A stretch of DNA of 64,000 nt from Pantoea sp. GD03673 (GCF_029844725.1 NZ_JAOCKJ010000001.1:620001-684000), one strand, 5' to 3'; numbered from the stretch's first letter, positions 7,632 to 17,090 are shown. Translations and numbers: made by a program. Notes: generated by a model not told the origin, from the letters alone.

Positions 7632-8105
7632 TCACCACTCGCTGCGGAACCAGACGCCGGTTTTCGCCAGGATGCGGCGCAGAAAGTCGAGGTCGCTTTC
7701 CCGCCACTGGGTAATCAGCTCGCGCTGCGGCAGCGGCTGCGTCAGGCGAAACTCAAATTCCGGGCCTTCATAACCGTGCTCGCGCAGCAGTTGCTCCGCC
7801 AGCTCCGGCACGCTCAGGTTCTGAAACACGCGGCTGCGGCGGGTGCGGGACAGCAGCGCCAGGCGGGATTCCAGCCGGATGCGGTAGTGCGACTGGTCTG
7901 CCGTGGTGGCAAACCAGTCAAATCCGGTGATGACGCCGAACACTCGCTTGCCGCTGCGCATGCTGAAGCTGGCGAAGGTCATCAGCATGTCCTCCATCAC
8001 CACTGCCTGCGTGCAGGTAAACTCAATCTCCCAGCAGAACGGCTCGTTCAGCGCTTCGCGCCCATAGAACTTAAGCACATCTGACTGGAGCGAGCGGTTG
8101 CAATG
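7632..8105 (-). pseudogene. vgrG: Truncated second copy of vgrG
   Basis: The intact stretch from DVLKFYGREALNEPF to LAKTGVWFRSEW is almost identical, in protein and DNA, to residues ~30-177 of the VgrG at 10710-13220. It has no proper 5' start: homology fades near 8105 just before NCALQPDVL. At the 3' side it breaks within FRSE, where effector-remnant DNA follows. Only part of the N-terminal gp27-like domain remains; gp5/needle domains are absent. This is a typical product of recombination between vgrG copies that shuffles effector tails. Confidence 0.85.
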
Positions 8106-8184
8106 GATGTGTTATTTCATAAACTGTTTACAACTTTTTCAACCTCAGTTTATGTAAAGATGCGCTGTAATTTAAATTACCTGC

Positions 8185-9396
8185 TCAGGCATCAGGTATA
8201 ATAAATACGTTTCCACCATCATCTCTTTTCAATAACGTCCAGCACGCTCTGTGTGCTATGCCATTTTTATCTACATATAACGGCATTTTTTTACCTTCAG
8301 GCACCTGAATATATTGTGTCGTTCCTTTCATGATTGCAGCCCACTCTCCTGCATGAGGTGAAACCTCGTCCGCCCAGCAGGTTATCCGTACAGAATCACA
8401 GGCTGTAATGGCCTCTTCAATCAGGCCACTGACGTCATCAAAACGTCGAATCCACTGCATGGTAGATTCTGTTTCAAATTGAAAATCTTCATATTCGGAA
8501 TAAAAATGAAATGAACGCGGTTTATTAAAACGTATCGGTCTGATTATTTTATTCACTCTAACCAGCAATGGGGGGAGGTCTTCCGTTTTTATTTCTCCCA
8601 GAGCTGGTGGTAAACGGCCCGCTTTCAGGATAATGCCACTGTTGTAAGTAAGCTGTTCAATAGCTGGAGTGGCTTTCAGACAGGCATTCAGCTTCTCTCT
8701 GCCACCGATTTTCTCCAGCCACGGGTTACCCAGAACGGTGTACCAGCTGGCGCTTTTAAGGCCAATCAGAGCCGCCTTGCCTTCCAGCGTGCCTATTGAA
8801 TCGACAATTACTCCCGGGAAGCGTTTCGCCAGTTGATACTCATAAGGAAACATACGCTCACGTGAATAAGGAAGGACAAATGACAAACCTGCATACCCAC
8901 TCTCTACTACAAATGTATTGCTCAACCATAATAACCATGACTCAAAATTTTCCTTACCATCAACATTGCTGAGCAGTGATAATGGGAGTGTCAGTTTAAT
9001 AACCGAGCGATTACTTTCATTGTGAAAAACCCTCTCCCCCATAATTAATATACTGTAATCTGGGGCTATGTTGCTTTTTTCTGCACTTCCCAAATACCAT
9101 GAGAAAATCTCCTCTGGCGTGGAGTCAATTATTTCCTGGCGTTTTTTACCGTAATTTTTATCGGTAATTCCGACCCATTTTGTCGTCAATGTTTTTTTTA
9201 ACTTCGATTTAAATTCAGAATAAAATTTGTCTACGCATTCAACCATTTTTCGGCGAACGTTTGAAGTATGCCCATCTTTAAAAAAAACAGTAATTATTAG
9301 TCCCAGATTCACTGCTGGACTGCCATCTTTGTATTTTACCGAGGCTTCCGGAAGCCACTTTTCAATGTAATCCAGTTCATAACCCTTAACTTCCAT
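8185..9396 (-). CDS. TsiV-type immunity protein (DUF3396 family), 403 aa
   Basis: Cytoplasmic protein without signal peptide. The N-terminal ~270 residues (WLPEASVKYKDGSPAVNLG, WVGITDKNYG, SWYTVLGNPWLEKIGG) resemble the DUF3396/TsiV family, described as immunity proteins against VRR-NUC T6SS nucleases. It starts 9 bases after the VRR-NUC effector gene with a good ribosome site (AAGGAG), the expected effector-immunity arrangement. The C-terminal ~75 residues (EVSPHAGEWAAIMKGT and WTLLKRDDGGNVFI) form an extra module shared with the 375-aa protein at 5544-6671. Presumed role: bind and neutralise the nuclease in sister cells. Lower GC than the vgrG next to it. Confidence 0.8.
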   Translation of the reverse strand: MEVKGYELDYIEKWLPEASVKYKDGSPAVNLGLIITVFFKDGHTSNVRRKMVECVDKFYSEFKSKLKKTLTTKWVGITDKNYGKKRQEIIDSTPEEIFSWYLGSAEKSNIAPDYSILIMGERVFHNESNRSVIKLTLPLSLLSNVDGKENFESWLLWLSNTFVVESGYAGLSFVLPYSRERMFPYEYQLAKRFPGVIVDSIGTLEGKAALIGLKSASWYTVLGNPWLEKIGGREKLNACLKATPAIEQLTYNSGIILKAGRLPPALGEIKTEDLPPLLVRVNKIIRPIRFNKPRSFHFYSEYEDFQFETESTMQWIRRFDDVSGLIEEAITACDSVRITCWADEVSPHAGEWAAIMKGTTQYIQVPEGKKMPLYVDKNGIAHRACWTLLKRDDGGNVFIIPDA

Positions 9397-9405
9397 TTTG
9401 ACTCC

Positions 9406-10710
9406 TTATTGGGCTGCTATAGCTGTGGCTGTTCCAGTGCCGAGTATGGCGGCCAGCGCCCCCCATGCACTCATCGCCAGACGGACAATCAGTAAAAATG
9501 CGGCAATAACTGCCTCGGGGACCCCCAGAACTACGATCAGAACACCAATTCCAACGGCGAACAGGATAACGCCAACGGTCTTTGCCACATTCGTCAGGAT
9601 CTGCACCCAATCTACCTGTTGCAACATATCCAGCGTCATGTCTGTCGCCCGCTGAATTTCATGCCAGGCAGACCGTAGCTGCTCATCTGTCCAGGAAGCC
9701 ACAATGCGCCCCGTTCTGCTGGCCCAGTGCCACACTTGGCTACTTTGTTTGTACACCCACTCGCCGCTGTCATTTAACCAGCCAGCAACCGCACTGAGCT
9801 CCTGTTGCATTTCCCTGGATAACATATTCCAGCCCTTCGCTATTCCGTTAATCACCCCCTCACTCAGATCAGCTACCCCTTTCCGGGCATAGGTCCAGGG
9901 CTCAATTTTTGCCGGAACGGGGGCTGAAGGTGGGCGCGGTGTGAAGATAGGAGGATAAAGAGCCAGCGGCCAGTATTTTGCACCGCTGGTTTTCCAGGCT
10001 TTCATCGTCACGTTAACCACCTGGTCCGTCCACTTCTGCTCCTGCGGACGGCAGTCGTGAATCTCAAGGATAGTCATCTGCTTTTCGTTACCGGGCCCAC
10101 CAACTATTTCCATATAATCACGATACTGCTCTTCATATAATTCATCTCCAGGAAACTTCACTTCTACCAGCCGGGCCAGATTATTACCATGTATCTGGCC
10201 TTCCGCATCAGGTCCTGCCAGCCCCGGCCAGCGGTCCTGTTTATCTTTCACAATAATCACGTCCGGACGGCGATAAATCCCTTTGCCCGGTACCGGGAAA
10301 GGATTCGTGGTGTGCCGCCTACCCGCGCCTTCATTCAAAAGCGAACTGCTGAGAAACGGGCGCGGCGGCGAGGTACGCATGTCGAAAGATACCTCGGCTT
10401 TATACCACCAGTGATAGTTTGCAGCGATTTCGTCCACGCGAATCAGGCCACTCATCATCAGCTGCTTGAGGCTCATTTGGTACGCTTTCCCTTCGCGCTG
10501 GATTTCAGCCGACAACCGGGGAAAGCGCATAGCATATTCCACCTTGATATGCAGATACTGACGATTATTTGAGGTGGGTAATCTGGACTGTTTTTCCACC
10601 ATTTCAATGCCGGTGGTAGTACAGTCCCAGGGTTGACTATTCTTGCCCAACGCGGCATCTGGGATATCAGGTACGCCATTGGGCGCACCGGGTAAATCTG
10701 GCAGTTCCAT
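9406..10710 (-). CDS. T6SS effector with VRR-NUC nuclease domain (TseV-like), 434 aa
   Basis: Antibacterial DNase candidate. The VRR-NUC/PD-(D/E)xK core is visible: D150 in YRRPDVIIV, E183-V-K185 in LVEVKFPGDE, and Q195xxxY199 in EEQYRDYMEI. TseV effectors with this domain are structure-specific nucleases delivered by T6SS. The C-terminal ~65 residues hold two strongly hydrophobic segments (VGVILFAVGIGVLIVVLG and VIAAFLLIVRLAMSAW). These may aid membrane crossing or chaperone binding. The start ATG overlaps the vgrG stop (TGATG), so carrier and cargo are translationally coupled. The TsiV-type immunity gene follows. No PAAR or Rhs domain is fused, so loading probably uses the VgrG C-terminal extension. 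Confidence 0.85.
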   Translation of the reverse strand: MELPDLPGAPNGVPDIPDAALGKNSQPWDCTTTGIEMVEKQSRLPTSNNRQYLHIKVEYAMRFPRLSAEIQREGKAYQMSLKQLMMSGLIRVDEIAANYHWWYKAEVSFDMRTSPPRPFLSSSLLNEGAGRRHTTNPFPVPGKGIYRRPDVIIVKDKQDRWPGLAGPDAEGQIHGNNLARLVEVKFPGDELYEEQYRDYMEIVGGPGNEKQMTILEIHDCRPQEQKWTDQVVNVTMKAWKTSGAKYWPLALYPPIFTPRPPSAPVPAKIEPWTYARKGVADLSEGVINGIAKGWNMLSREMQQELSAVAGWLNDSGEWVYKQSSQVWHWASRTGRIVASWTDEQLRSAWHEIQRATDMTLDMLQQVDWVQILTNVAKTVGVILFAVGIGVLIVVLGVPEAVIAAFLLIVRLAMSAWGALAAILGTGTATAIAAQ

Positions 10711-13220
10711 CAGGTATTGCTCTCCCTGAATTCAGTTTCGAGTCTCTCATCAGCGACGTCGCCGATGAACCACAGCGTGTCTTCCTGCTGAACTTTTTTG
10801 CTCAAAATATGCAGCTCTACGTTTTGCTGAACTCGGGTGTAAACTGGCACGGTGCGGCCTTCCTCATCACTGTAGCCTGCGTAAATCTGGCCTGAAGTCG
10901 TCGTAAGACGCCAGGGCGCACCAACCAGCGCTTTGCCCGTATTGTCCAGAATCTGGTACACAGCCGAGTACATATAGGCGGTTCCCATTTTCGGAAGTGA
11001 CGCTTGCATTCCCTGTACCCCGCCCTTCATTACCGCATTCACCTTGCCGATATAGCGCCCGGTAGTGCCGTACTCAATTTTCCCGTCCTCGATTTTCAGA
11101 TAGCTGCCGCCGCCAATCAGCGTGATGCGCTTTTTCGCGGCAAACAGCATGTCCTGCTCGGCACTCATGCTGAGTTTCTTCTCCGACAGCAACTGCATCG
11201 CCGCATTCTGCGCCTGCATCACCAGCGGTCCCTCTCCGGCAATCAGGCTCAGTCTGCCGCTGCGGGCAAACAGTCCGGCGCTTTCTCCGGACATCAGGCT
11301 GATATCTTCCATCGCGCCCACGCTGATATCGCCGCCCGCGTTGATCGCCACATTCTCTGTTGCCGCCATCTGCAGATTTTCGCCGCTGGCAAACGCCATA
11401 CCTTCCGGCGCGGCAAAGTGGAGCATCTCGTTAAGCGGTTTCAGCCGTTCATTAAACATCGCTATCTGCGCATTGAGGTCTGCCCGCAGCGCCTGCGCCT
11501 GCTGCATCGCCGTGTCCAACTGCTTCATCTGTTCCAGACAGAGTTCGATTTCCCGCAGCGCGCTGTCCATCTCCAGCACCTCGCCCACCGCTTTCTGCTG
11601 CCCGTCGGCGGTGACAAATAGCCCTTTTGCCACGCGGATCACGCCGTGCTCGTCGGTTCTGAGCTCAAAACCTGCGCCGCGCTGTTTCCCCTGCGCATCA
11701 GTAATGTGTCCCTGATTCATCTGGGTTTTGCCGTATTCGGTGGAGAGCGCCACGTGCTCGCTGCCGCGCTTGTCCTCCATGCGCAGCTCGTTACGCGCGG
11801 GGGTGCGCAGGATGTTCTGGCTGCGGTTGTCGCGGCTGACAATGTCGGGATGTACAGAGTCGTGGAGGGCGTGCGCAATATAAGGTCGGTCCGGGTCGCC
11901 GCCGTCGAAGGCGATGGCGACTTCTGTGCCCTGCACCAGCGGCGTGTGCCAGCCATGCGTGTCACCGGCATAAGGTTTTGCCTGCCGCAGCCACAGGTAG
12001 CTGTAACCGGATTCGCTGCTGTCGCGGTCAATGTCCAGCTTCACCCGGTAGCGGCCCTGCTCATCCAGCCAGCTGTAAATATCGTCCGCGTTACGGCTCT
12101 CGATGCGGGCGGGTAGCGTTCCGCTGATAACCGGGCGCGAAAGAGGTTCAGGCCGCATAACGTATTGTTCGCTGTAGGGAATACCCCACAACGATACCTG
12201 AAGCTTACGGTCGCGCGCGCCGTGAAAGGTCGCGAGGCGAATCACCATGCCGGCGTCCAGTTCTCCGCTGCTATTATCGCTGACGTTCAGCAGTTGCCCC
12301 GGCGCAACTGCCTCGCTGTTGCTAAACAGATGCAGACGCGCGGCGTGATTCAGCGCCCGCTCATGGTGCAGCCGGGCATAAAACGCGCCGTTCTCGGGTT
12401 CTGCGGTATCATCGCCCGCCATCGCAAACGGCTCCGCGTAGCGATAGTGTTCGCCGGTGGTGATGGCGTGACCGCGCACGGCGGCTTTTACCTCGCCCGG
12501 TTCTGCCGCCTGACGATAGTTATAATCCTTCACCGCCACGCCGCCGGTCACCACCTCATGCCAGCTGCGCAACCCCCATACCGCTTCCCGTCCGCCGTCA
12601 TGCAGGCCGGACAACCCACGACACGGCAGCGTGGCGCCTTCGGCATAGTCCTGCTGGCTGTCGGCGAAAATCAGTGTTTCCTTTTCGGTAACAGAATTCA
12701 TCTCGCTGCGGAACCAGATGCCGGTTTCCGCCAGGATGCGGCGCAGAAAGTCGAGGTCGCTTTCCCGCCACTGGGTAATCAGCTCGCGCTGCGGCAGCGG
12801 CTGCGTCAGGCGAAACTCAAATTCCGGGCCTTCATAACCGTGCTCGCGCAGCAGTTGCTCCGCCAGCTCCGGCACGCTCAGGTTCTGAAACACGCGGCTG
12901 CGGCGGGTGCGGGAAAGCAGCGCCAGGCGGGATTCCAGCCGGATGCGGTAGTGCGACTGGTCTGCCGTGGTGGCAAGCCAGTCAAATCCGGTGATGACGC
13001 CGAACACTCGCTTGCCGCTGCGCATGCTGAAGCTGGCGAAGGTCATCAGCATGTCCTCCATCACCACTGCCTGTGTGCAGGTAAACTCAATCTTCCAGCG
13101 GAACGGCTCGTTCAGCGCTTCGCGCCCGTAGAACTTCAGCACATCCGGCTGGAGCGCACAGTTGTGGATCTCAAGATGATAATGATTCTGACCGGTGAAC
13201 CGGGAAAGCCACACCTCCAT
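10710..13220 (-). CDS. vgrG: VgrG spike protein with C-terminal transthyretin-like extension
   Basis: About 836 aa. It comprises a gp27-like base (about 1-380), a gp5 OB-fold, a beta-helical needle with DUF2345-type repeats (about 450-720), and a C-terminal extension. The extension (about 745-836: AVYQILDNTGKALVGAPWRL, then YSDEEGRTVPVYT) looks like a transthyretin-type domain used by VgrGs to bind effectors. VgrG trimers form the puncturing tip of the T6SS. I prefer the ATG at 13220, eight bases after AAGGAG; a GTG at 13229 and ATG at 13226 are too close to that site. The stop overlaps the VRR-NUC effector start. The partial copy at 7632-8105 is nearly identical to its N-terminal domain. Confidence 0.93.
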   Translation of the reverse strand: MEVWLSRFTGQNHYHLEIHNCALQPDVLKFYGREALNEPFRWKIEFTCTQAVVMEDMLMTFASFSMRSGKRVFGVITGFDWLATTADQSHYRIRLESRLALLSRTRRSRVFQNLSVPELAEQLLREHGYEGPEFEFRLTQPLPQRELITQWRESDLDFLRRILAETGIWFRSEMNSVTEKETLIFADSQQDYAEGATLPCRGLSGLHDGGREAVWGLRSWHEVVTGGVAVKDYNYRQAAEPGEVKAAVRGHAITTGEHYRYAEPFAMAGDDTAEPENGAFYARLHHERALNHAARLHLFSNSEAVAPGQLLNVSDNSSGELDAGMVIRLATFHGARDRKLQVSLWGIPYSEQYVMRPEPLSRPVISGTLPARIESRNADDIYSWLDEQGRYRVKLDIDRDSSESGYSYLWLRQAKPYAGDTHGWHTPLVQGTEVAIAFDGGDPDRPYIAHALHDSVHPDIVSRDNRSQNILRTPARNELRMEDKRGSEHVALSTEYGKTQMNQGHITDAQGKQRGAGFELRTDEHGVIRVAKGLFVTADGQQKAVGEVLEMDSALREIELCLEQMKQLDTAMQQAQALRADLNAQIAMFNERLKPLNEMLHFAAPEGMAFASGENLQMAATENVAINAGGDISVGAMEDISLMSGESAGLFARSGRLSLIAGEGPLVMQAQNAAMQLLSEKKLSMSAEQDMLFAAKKRITLIGGGSYLKIEDGKIEYGTTGRYIGKVNAVMKGGVQGMQASLPKMGTAYMYSAVYQILDNTGKALVGAPWRLTTTSGQIYAGYSDEEGRTVPVYTRVQQNVELHILSKKVQQEDTLWFIGDVADERLETEFRESNT

Positions 13221-13225
13221 GTGCA

Positions 13226-13750
13226 TCACTCCTTCACCGGCAGCAGGGTCAACGTGCCGCTGCCCAGTTCAATAACGCGCGGAAAGTCAGGATCGAGATC
13301 ATTACGTTCAAGTACCAGCCGCCAGCGGTTGTTGACCAGATCGGGCTGGTTAAACAGCGCAACCACCGCTACGTACTTCGCCTCTTCATCCATCGGCACG
13401 TTGAGGGTGGCATGGCCGTCCGGCATCACCAACAGTGAACGGGACTGCAGCACATCCTCCTTCAGCACCCGATCGCCATAGCGCAGTAGCGAGGCGTAGT
13501 CCGCTGCTTCAACCGCCTGTTTATCCTTCAACTGATAAACGCGCACCATGCTCGCAAGCGGGGTTTGACCGCCATCGGCGTTGACGGCGGCGCGAGGAAC
13601 GAAGTCGAGATGCAGCACTTTAATCTTTTTGTAGAAGATCGATTTCGTCACGTTGACCGTTCCGTCAGTAACGGTCTGGGTCAGGCCACAGCCCGCGAGC
13701 AGGCCGCAGGCAGAGAGCAACAGAATGCGCCATCCGGAGCAAACAAACAT
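13226..13750 (-). CDS. tssJ: T6SS outer-membrane lipoprotein TssJ
   Basis: 174 aa. Signal sequence with lipobox LLAGC; the lipidated cysteine is C21. The mature part has the beta-sandwich pattern of TssJ/SciN (SMVRVYQLKDKQAVEAADY, VVALFNQPD). TssJ anchors the TssM periplasmic domain to the outer membrane, forming the trans-envelope complex with TssL and TssM. The gene follows tssG and ends in the AAGGAG that serves as ribosome site of vgrG. It appears complete. Confidence 0.93.
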   Translation of the reverse strand: MFVCSGWRILLLSACGLLAGCGLTQTVTDGTVNVTKSIFYKKIKVLHLDFVPRAAVNADGGQTPLASMVRVYQLKDKQAVEAADYASLLRYGDRVLKEDVLQSRSLLVMPDGHATLNVPMDEEAKYVAVVALFNQPDLVNNRWRLVLERNDLDPDFPRVIELGSGTLTLLPVKE

Positions 13751-13772
13751 AGTCAGATTCCTTTCACAGATA

Positions 13773-14855
13773 TTATTCGAAGCGATAATGACCGCTGGCT
13801 GCGGGCTCGCTTTGTGACAGCGCCATCCCTTCGTAGTAGCCGAGGTTGATGGTGAGATGCGCTGGCGGGTTATTCTGCTTAGCGGGTTTAAGCCCCAGCA
13901 CGCCGGTACGTCCGAGGATCAGGCGTTGCTTTCTGTCGAGACGTGGCTCGGGCAGCAGCGACAGTGGAATGGTCAGTTGCAGGCGGGCGTCACTGCGGTA
14001 ACCCAGATAAACGCGCATCAATGCCAGCAGGTCAGTCTGCAGATGATTACCGGGCAGCCAGCCCTGCGCTTCCGCAGGATCCTGCGTAAACAATGAAACC
14101 CGCACCCGGCTGTTACCGTCACGGGCGGATTTGCCCAGCACTGCCCGCTGCGACAGCGATACCCGGTTTGCTTTAGCGAGGCCACTGCGAGCCTGCATCG
14201 GCACGATCACCGTATCATGCTCAAATACCCGGGCTTCCGTGGCTGGGGCCAGCAAACGCACCAGCGCCTGAATTCCTTCCGCGTTACGCGTGGGCAGCCG
14301 CATGGTGCCAAGCAGCGCCAGAAAGCGCGATACCGGCGTGGCAACATGTTGCGCCGTGCCGGGAATGCCCAACCCCACCAGCCCCAGCAGACACTGCGAA
14401 GTTTTGTCCGCACCGCCCGCCTCAAAGGTGGCCGGATAGGCGTACTTGCGCCAGATGCGATAATACTGTGTGGTGATGCGGTGACTGAAAATATCGAGAA
14501 ACGCCGTCAGCGCCTCATGCCCTTCGCGCCGCTGGGCAATATCGTCGAGATAGGATCCCGGTAGCGGCGAATCCACGCCATACATGCCGAGAAATGTGGT
14601 GCGAACGCTCGGCGGCAAACCCGGATGATCGTCATCCCACTCCACCGCCCGGAGCTCGCTGGCCGGAAAGCCCATGCCCGGCCATGGTTGGAAGCGTACC
14701 GGATCGTCGCCCGGATGGCTGCTGGTCCCCAGTAACGGCTGTCCGGCATTTTCCTGTTCCAGCAACTGGCAGTAGCGGTAAAAGTTCACCCGCCAAATGT
14801 CTTTACCCAGCTTCGCTGTCAGCCCGGTATGTGCTGGCTGTGATTCTCCTGCCAT
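13773..14855 (-). CDS. tssG: T6SS baseplate protein TssG
   Basis: 360 aa, ImpH/VasB family. Recognised by the N-terminal WRVNFYRYCQLLEQ, FLGMYGVDSPLPGSY and FLDIFSHRITTQYYRIWRKY blocks. TssG joins TssF, TssE and TssK in wedges around the VgrG hub. It overlaps the end of tssF by 37 bases, indicating coupled translation. It appears full length. Confidence 0.94.
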   Translation of the reverse strand: MAGESQPAHTGLTAKLGKDIWRVNFYRYCQLLEQENAGQPLLGTSSHPGDDPVRFQPWPGMGFPASELRAVEWDDDHPGLPPSVRTTFLGMYGVDSPLPGSYLDDIAQRREGHEALTAFLDIFSHRITTQYYRIWRKYAYPATFEAGGADKTSQCLLGLVGLGIPGTAQHVATPVSRFLALLGTMRLPTRNAEGIQALVRLLAPATEARVFEHDTVIVPMQARSGLAKANRVSLSQRAVLGKSARDGNSRVRVSLFTQDPAEAQGWLPGNHLQTDLLALMRVYLGYRSDARLQLTIPLSLLPEPRLDRKQRLILGRTGVLGLKPAKQNNPPAHLTINLGYYEGMALSQSEPAASGHYRFE

Positions 14856-16588
14856 TGCAGTCTCTTCCCTGTGGGTTGCAGTACCAGCGTCAGCTGATTA
14901 AAAAGATGGATGTCGGCATACAGCGCAAAGAAGCGGTGCAGCATTTCACCAAACAGATTGATATCGCCTTCACCGGCGAAGTTATCCGCATTGAGCGTGA
15001 CTTCAATATCCACACCGCGCAGCATAAAACCGCGTTCGAAGCGGCGAATTAGCGTGTGCTTCACCGCAACGATAGCCTCCAGCCGACGACGATTCATCTC
15101 ATCATCCGTCCAGTCGTAAAGCGCCATCGTGCCACGCAGCACCTCCGGGTTATCCATCATGCTGAGAAAGTTAGAGCCGAGATGGCTCATCACCCGCCAG
15201 TGGAATCTGTCAGCAGCCGGCGGATAGAGCGGCATGGTCGGCGTGGTGAGGTTCATCACCGTCACCGGCACTTTGCCTGCTTTCACCACCCGATCCAGCA
15301 GCGTGCTCTCCAGCGCCTGGCGCGGCAACTGCCCATTGGTGCCAGTGATACTCACGGAAAGCGACTCGGGCTTCTCAGTCAATTTGTCGAGGTCAAACGC
15401 GCTGCCGCCCAGAATAATCCAGGTGTCCACCATGCCCGATACTCCGCGTTTTACGCGGGTGTGGAAATAGCGCTCCGGTACATCGTGTCGCATCATGCCA
15501 CCCTTATGGCGGAAGCTGCTGAACGGCACGTAGGCCTGTTTGCCCGATTTCATTGAACCGTGGATCTCATCCACGCTGTAAATTTCGGTGTGACCGTCCT
15601 GCTGGCGCAGCGGACGCAGCAAATACTCGTTCTCCAGCGGATTCAGCATCAGCGGGTCCGCCTCCAGGCCAAACAGGTTGATCACCGGCGCGCAGTGCAG
15701 GCGGAAGTTTTCGGTTTCAAACGGCAAATCGGCAGACCAGGTTTCAGTCAGCACCACATCCAGCTCAAACCAGGTGGACTCACCGCTGAGGCCGATGCCC
15801 TCAAGCCCGCGCAGCTCGAGAAACATGAATTTCTGCCGGAAGCTGAAGTACTCCAGCAGCAACTGATAGCCGCTGAAAGCGCTCTCGCCTTTTGGCCACA
15901 GTTGGTCGCTGTCGTCAAACCCCATCGGGCGAAACCAGCCGTCAAATCGGGTGCGTTCACTGTTCGTTCCAGCGTGATTGACATACACGGCCTGTACCTG
16001 ACGGGTCAGTGCCAGATGCAGCGCAGAAGCTAATGGGCTGTCAGCACTGAGGTAGAGCGCTACCTTATCAATGCCACATTTACCCCAGTCCACTCCCGGT
16101 GGGCAGGCAAAACGCAGACGAATCGCTGAGCGACCGCTGGTTTTGGTATGCAGGCGCGCCTCGCTCAGATGCAGCGGCTGCAGTGCCATATCGCGAGTAG
16201 TGCGGTACTGGCAGGCCGTGCGGTGCTCGCCGACCGGATGCGACAGTACCGAAAAGCCAGACGGTAATGTTTCCGCCTGGCGCAGCTTCTGCCACTGCGG
16301 GGTAAACGCCACGACTGAAAGCGAAGGAATGGTGCGCATGTAGTGCGGCCAGAGTAGGCTGACCAGACCTTCGGTCAGCTCGGGCAGGTCATCATCCAGC
16401 TTCTGACGCATTCTCCCCATCAGAAAGGCGAAGCCCTCAAACAGCCGCTCGACGTACGGATCGCGCGCGCCGGGTTTGTCCATGTTGAGCATCGCAGCGC
16501 GGTCGGGATGAGCGCGCGCAAACTCTTTACCGGCCTCACGCAGATAGCGCATCTCGGCTTCGTAATAACGCAGGGTTAAATCATCCAT
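14819..16588 (-). CDS. tssF: T6SS baseplate protein TssF
   Basis: 589 aa, ImpG/VasA family. Typical N-terminus LRYYEAEMRYLREAGKEFAR followed by HPDRAAMLNMDKPGARDPYVERLFEGFAFL, and a C-terminal LRGVDIEVTLNADNF region. TssF is the main wedge subunit of the baseplate. Apparently intact. About 500 bases separate it from tssM, where a degenerate gene lies, so one gene of the ancestral operon seems to have been lost here. Confidence 0.94.
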   Translation of the reverse strand: MDDLTLRYYEAEMRYLREAGKEFARAHPDRAAMLNMDKPGARDPYVERLFEGFAFLMGRMRQKLDDDLPELTEGLVSLLWPHYMRTIPSLSVVAFTPQWQKLRQAETLPSGFSVLSHPVGEHRTACQYRTTRDMALQPLHLSEARLHTKTSGRSAIRLRFACPPGVDWGKCGIDKVALYLSADSPLASALHLALTRQVQAVYVNHAGTNSERTRFDGWFRPMGFDDSDQLWPKGESAFSGYQLLLEYFSFRQKFMFLELRGLEGIGLSGESTWFELDVVLTETWSADLPFETENFRLHCAPVINLFGLEADPLMLNPLENEYLLRPLRQQDGHTEIYSVDEIHGSMKSGKQAYVPFSSFRHKGGMMRHDVPERYFHTRVKRGVSGMVDTWIILGGSAFDLDKLTEKPESLSVSITGTNGQLPRQALESTLLDRVVKAGKVPVTVMNLTTPTMPLYPPAADRFHWRVMSHLGSNFLSMMDNPEVLRGTMALYDWTDDEMNRRRLEAIVAVKHTLIRRFERGFMLRGVDIEVTLNADNFAGEGDINLFGEMLHRFFALYADIHLFNQLTLVLQPTGKRLQWQENHSQHIPG

Positions 16589-16742
16589 GCACGAATTCCT
16601 GGTGTATTGTTCTCAGTCAGTTGCAAAAGATCAGCGCCCGCGCATGATCGGTCTAAATTATCAGGGCCATCTGCAGAGATAGCCGCAGTTTTTCCGATTC
16701 AGGGCGTACCGATTTCACGGGCAGCATATTCAGGCTGCGCTA

Positions 16743-17090
16743 TCAAACCTCAAGCCTCATTGTCGGTTCCCAATCCGTCGGGCTGAGGCGCAGTGCGCTG
16801 AACAAAAGTTCATCAAAGCGCAGCAGCGTTTAGCGGTCTGACGCGCGACCAGCGGCAGATACACCGGTTGATGCGTGCGCCGCGCCATGCAAGGAGCGGA
16901 TACACATCCCTCTTCCGGCGACGTGTGACGCAGCAGCTACTCCGTGAGCCAGCCGGTATATCCGGTGCAGGTCATTATTGTCAGAGCTTGTCTGCAGTGG
17001 CTTCGCGCCAGTGAACGGCGTGGCTGAACAGGCCTGGCGTCCAGCTTTCGAAAGGGCTGGCAAACGCGAGAGTCGAATGCAGTGCACGCG
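16743..17090 (-). pseudogene. Degenerate T6SS gene between tssM and tssF
   Basis: Coding-like pieces occur in different frames. MTRALHSTLAFASPFESWTP runs on to HAVHWREATADKL (stop near 16980). Then comes LLRHTSPEEGCVSAPCMARR (about 16925-16870), and finally RFDELLFSALRLSPTDWEP, ending MRLEV at 16743. No intact frame of useful size exists. Position in the operon suggests a former T6SS gene such as tssA, tagF or tssE, but I cannot match the pieces to any of them. The rest of the gap to tssF (16589-16742) shows nothing recognisable. Confidence 0.5.

Noticed and set aside
12165..13481. 438-codon plus-strand frame opposite vgrG/tssJ (and similar 490-codon frame at 26607-28079)
   Set aside because: Antisense shadows of the vgrG genes with no start signals; typical of high-GC coding DNA.
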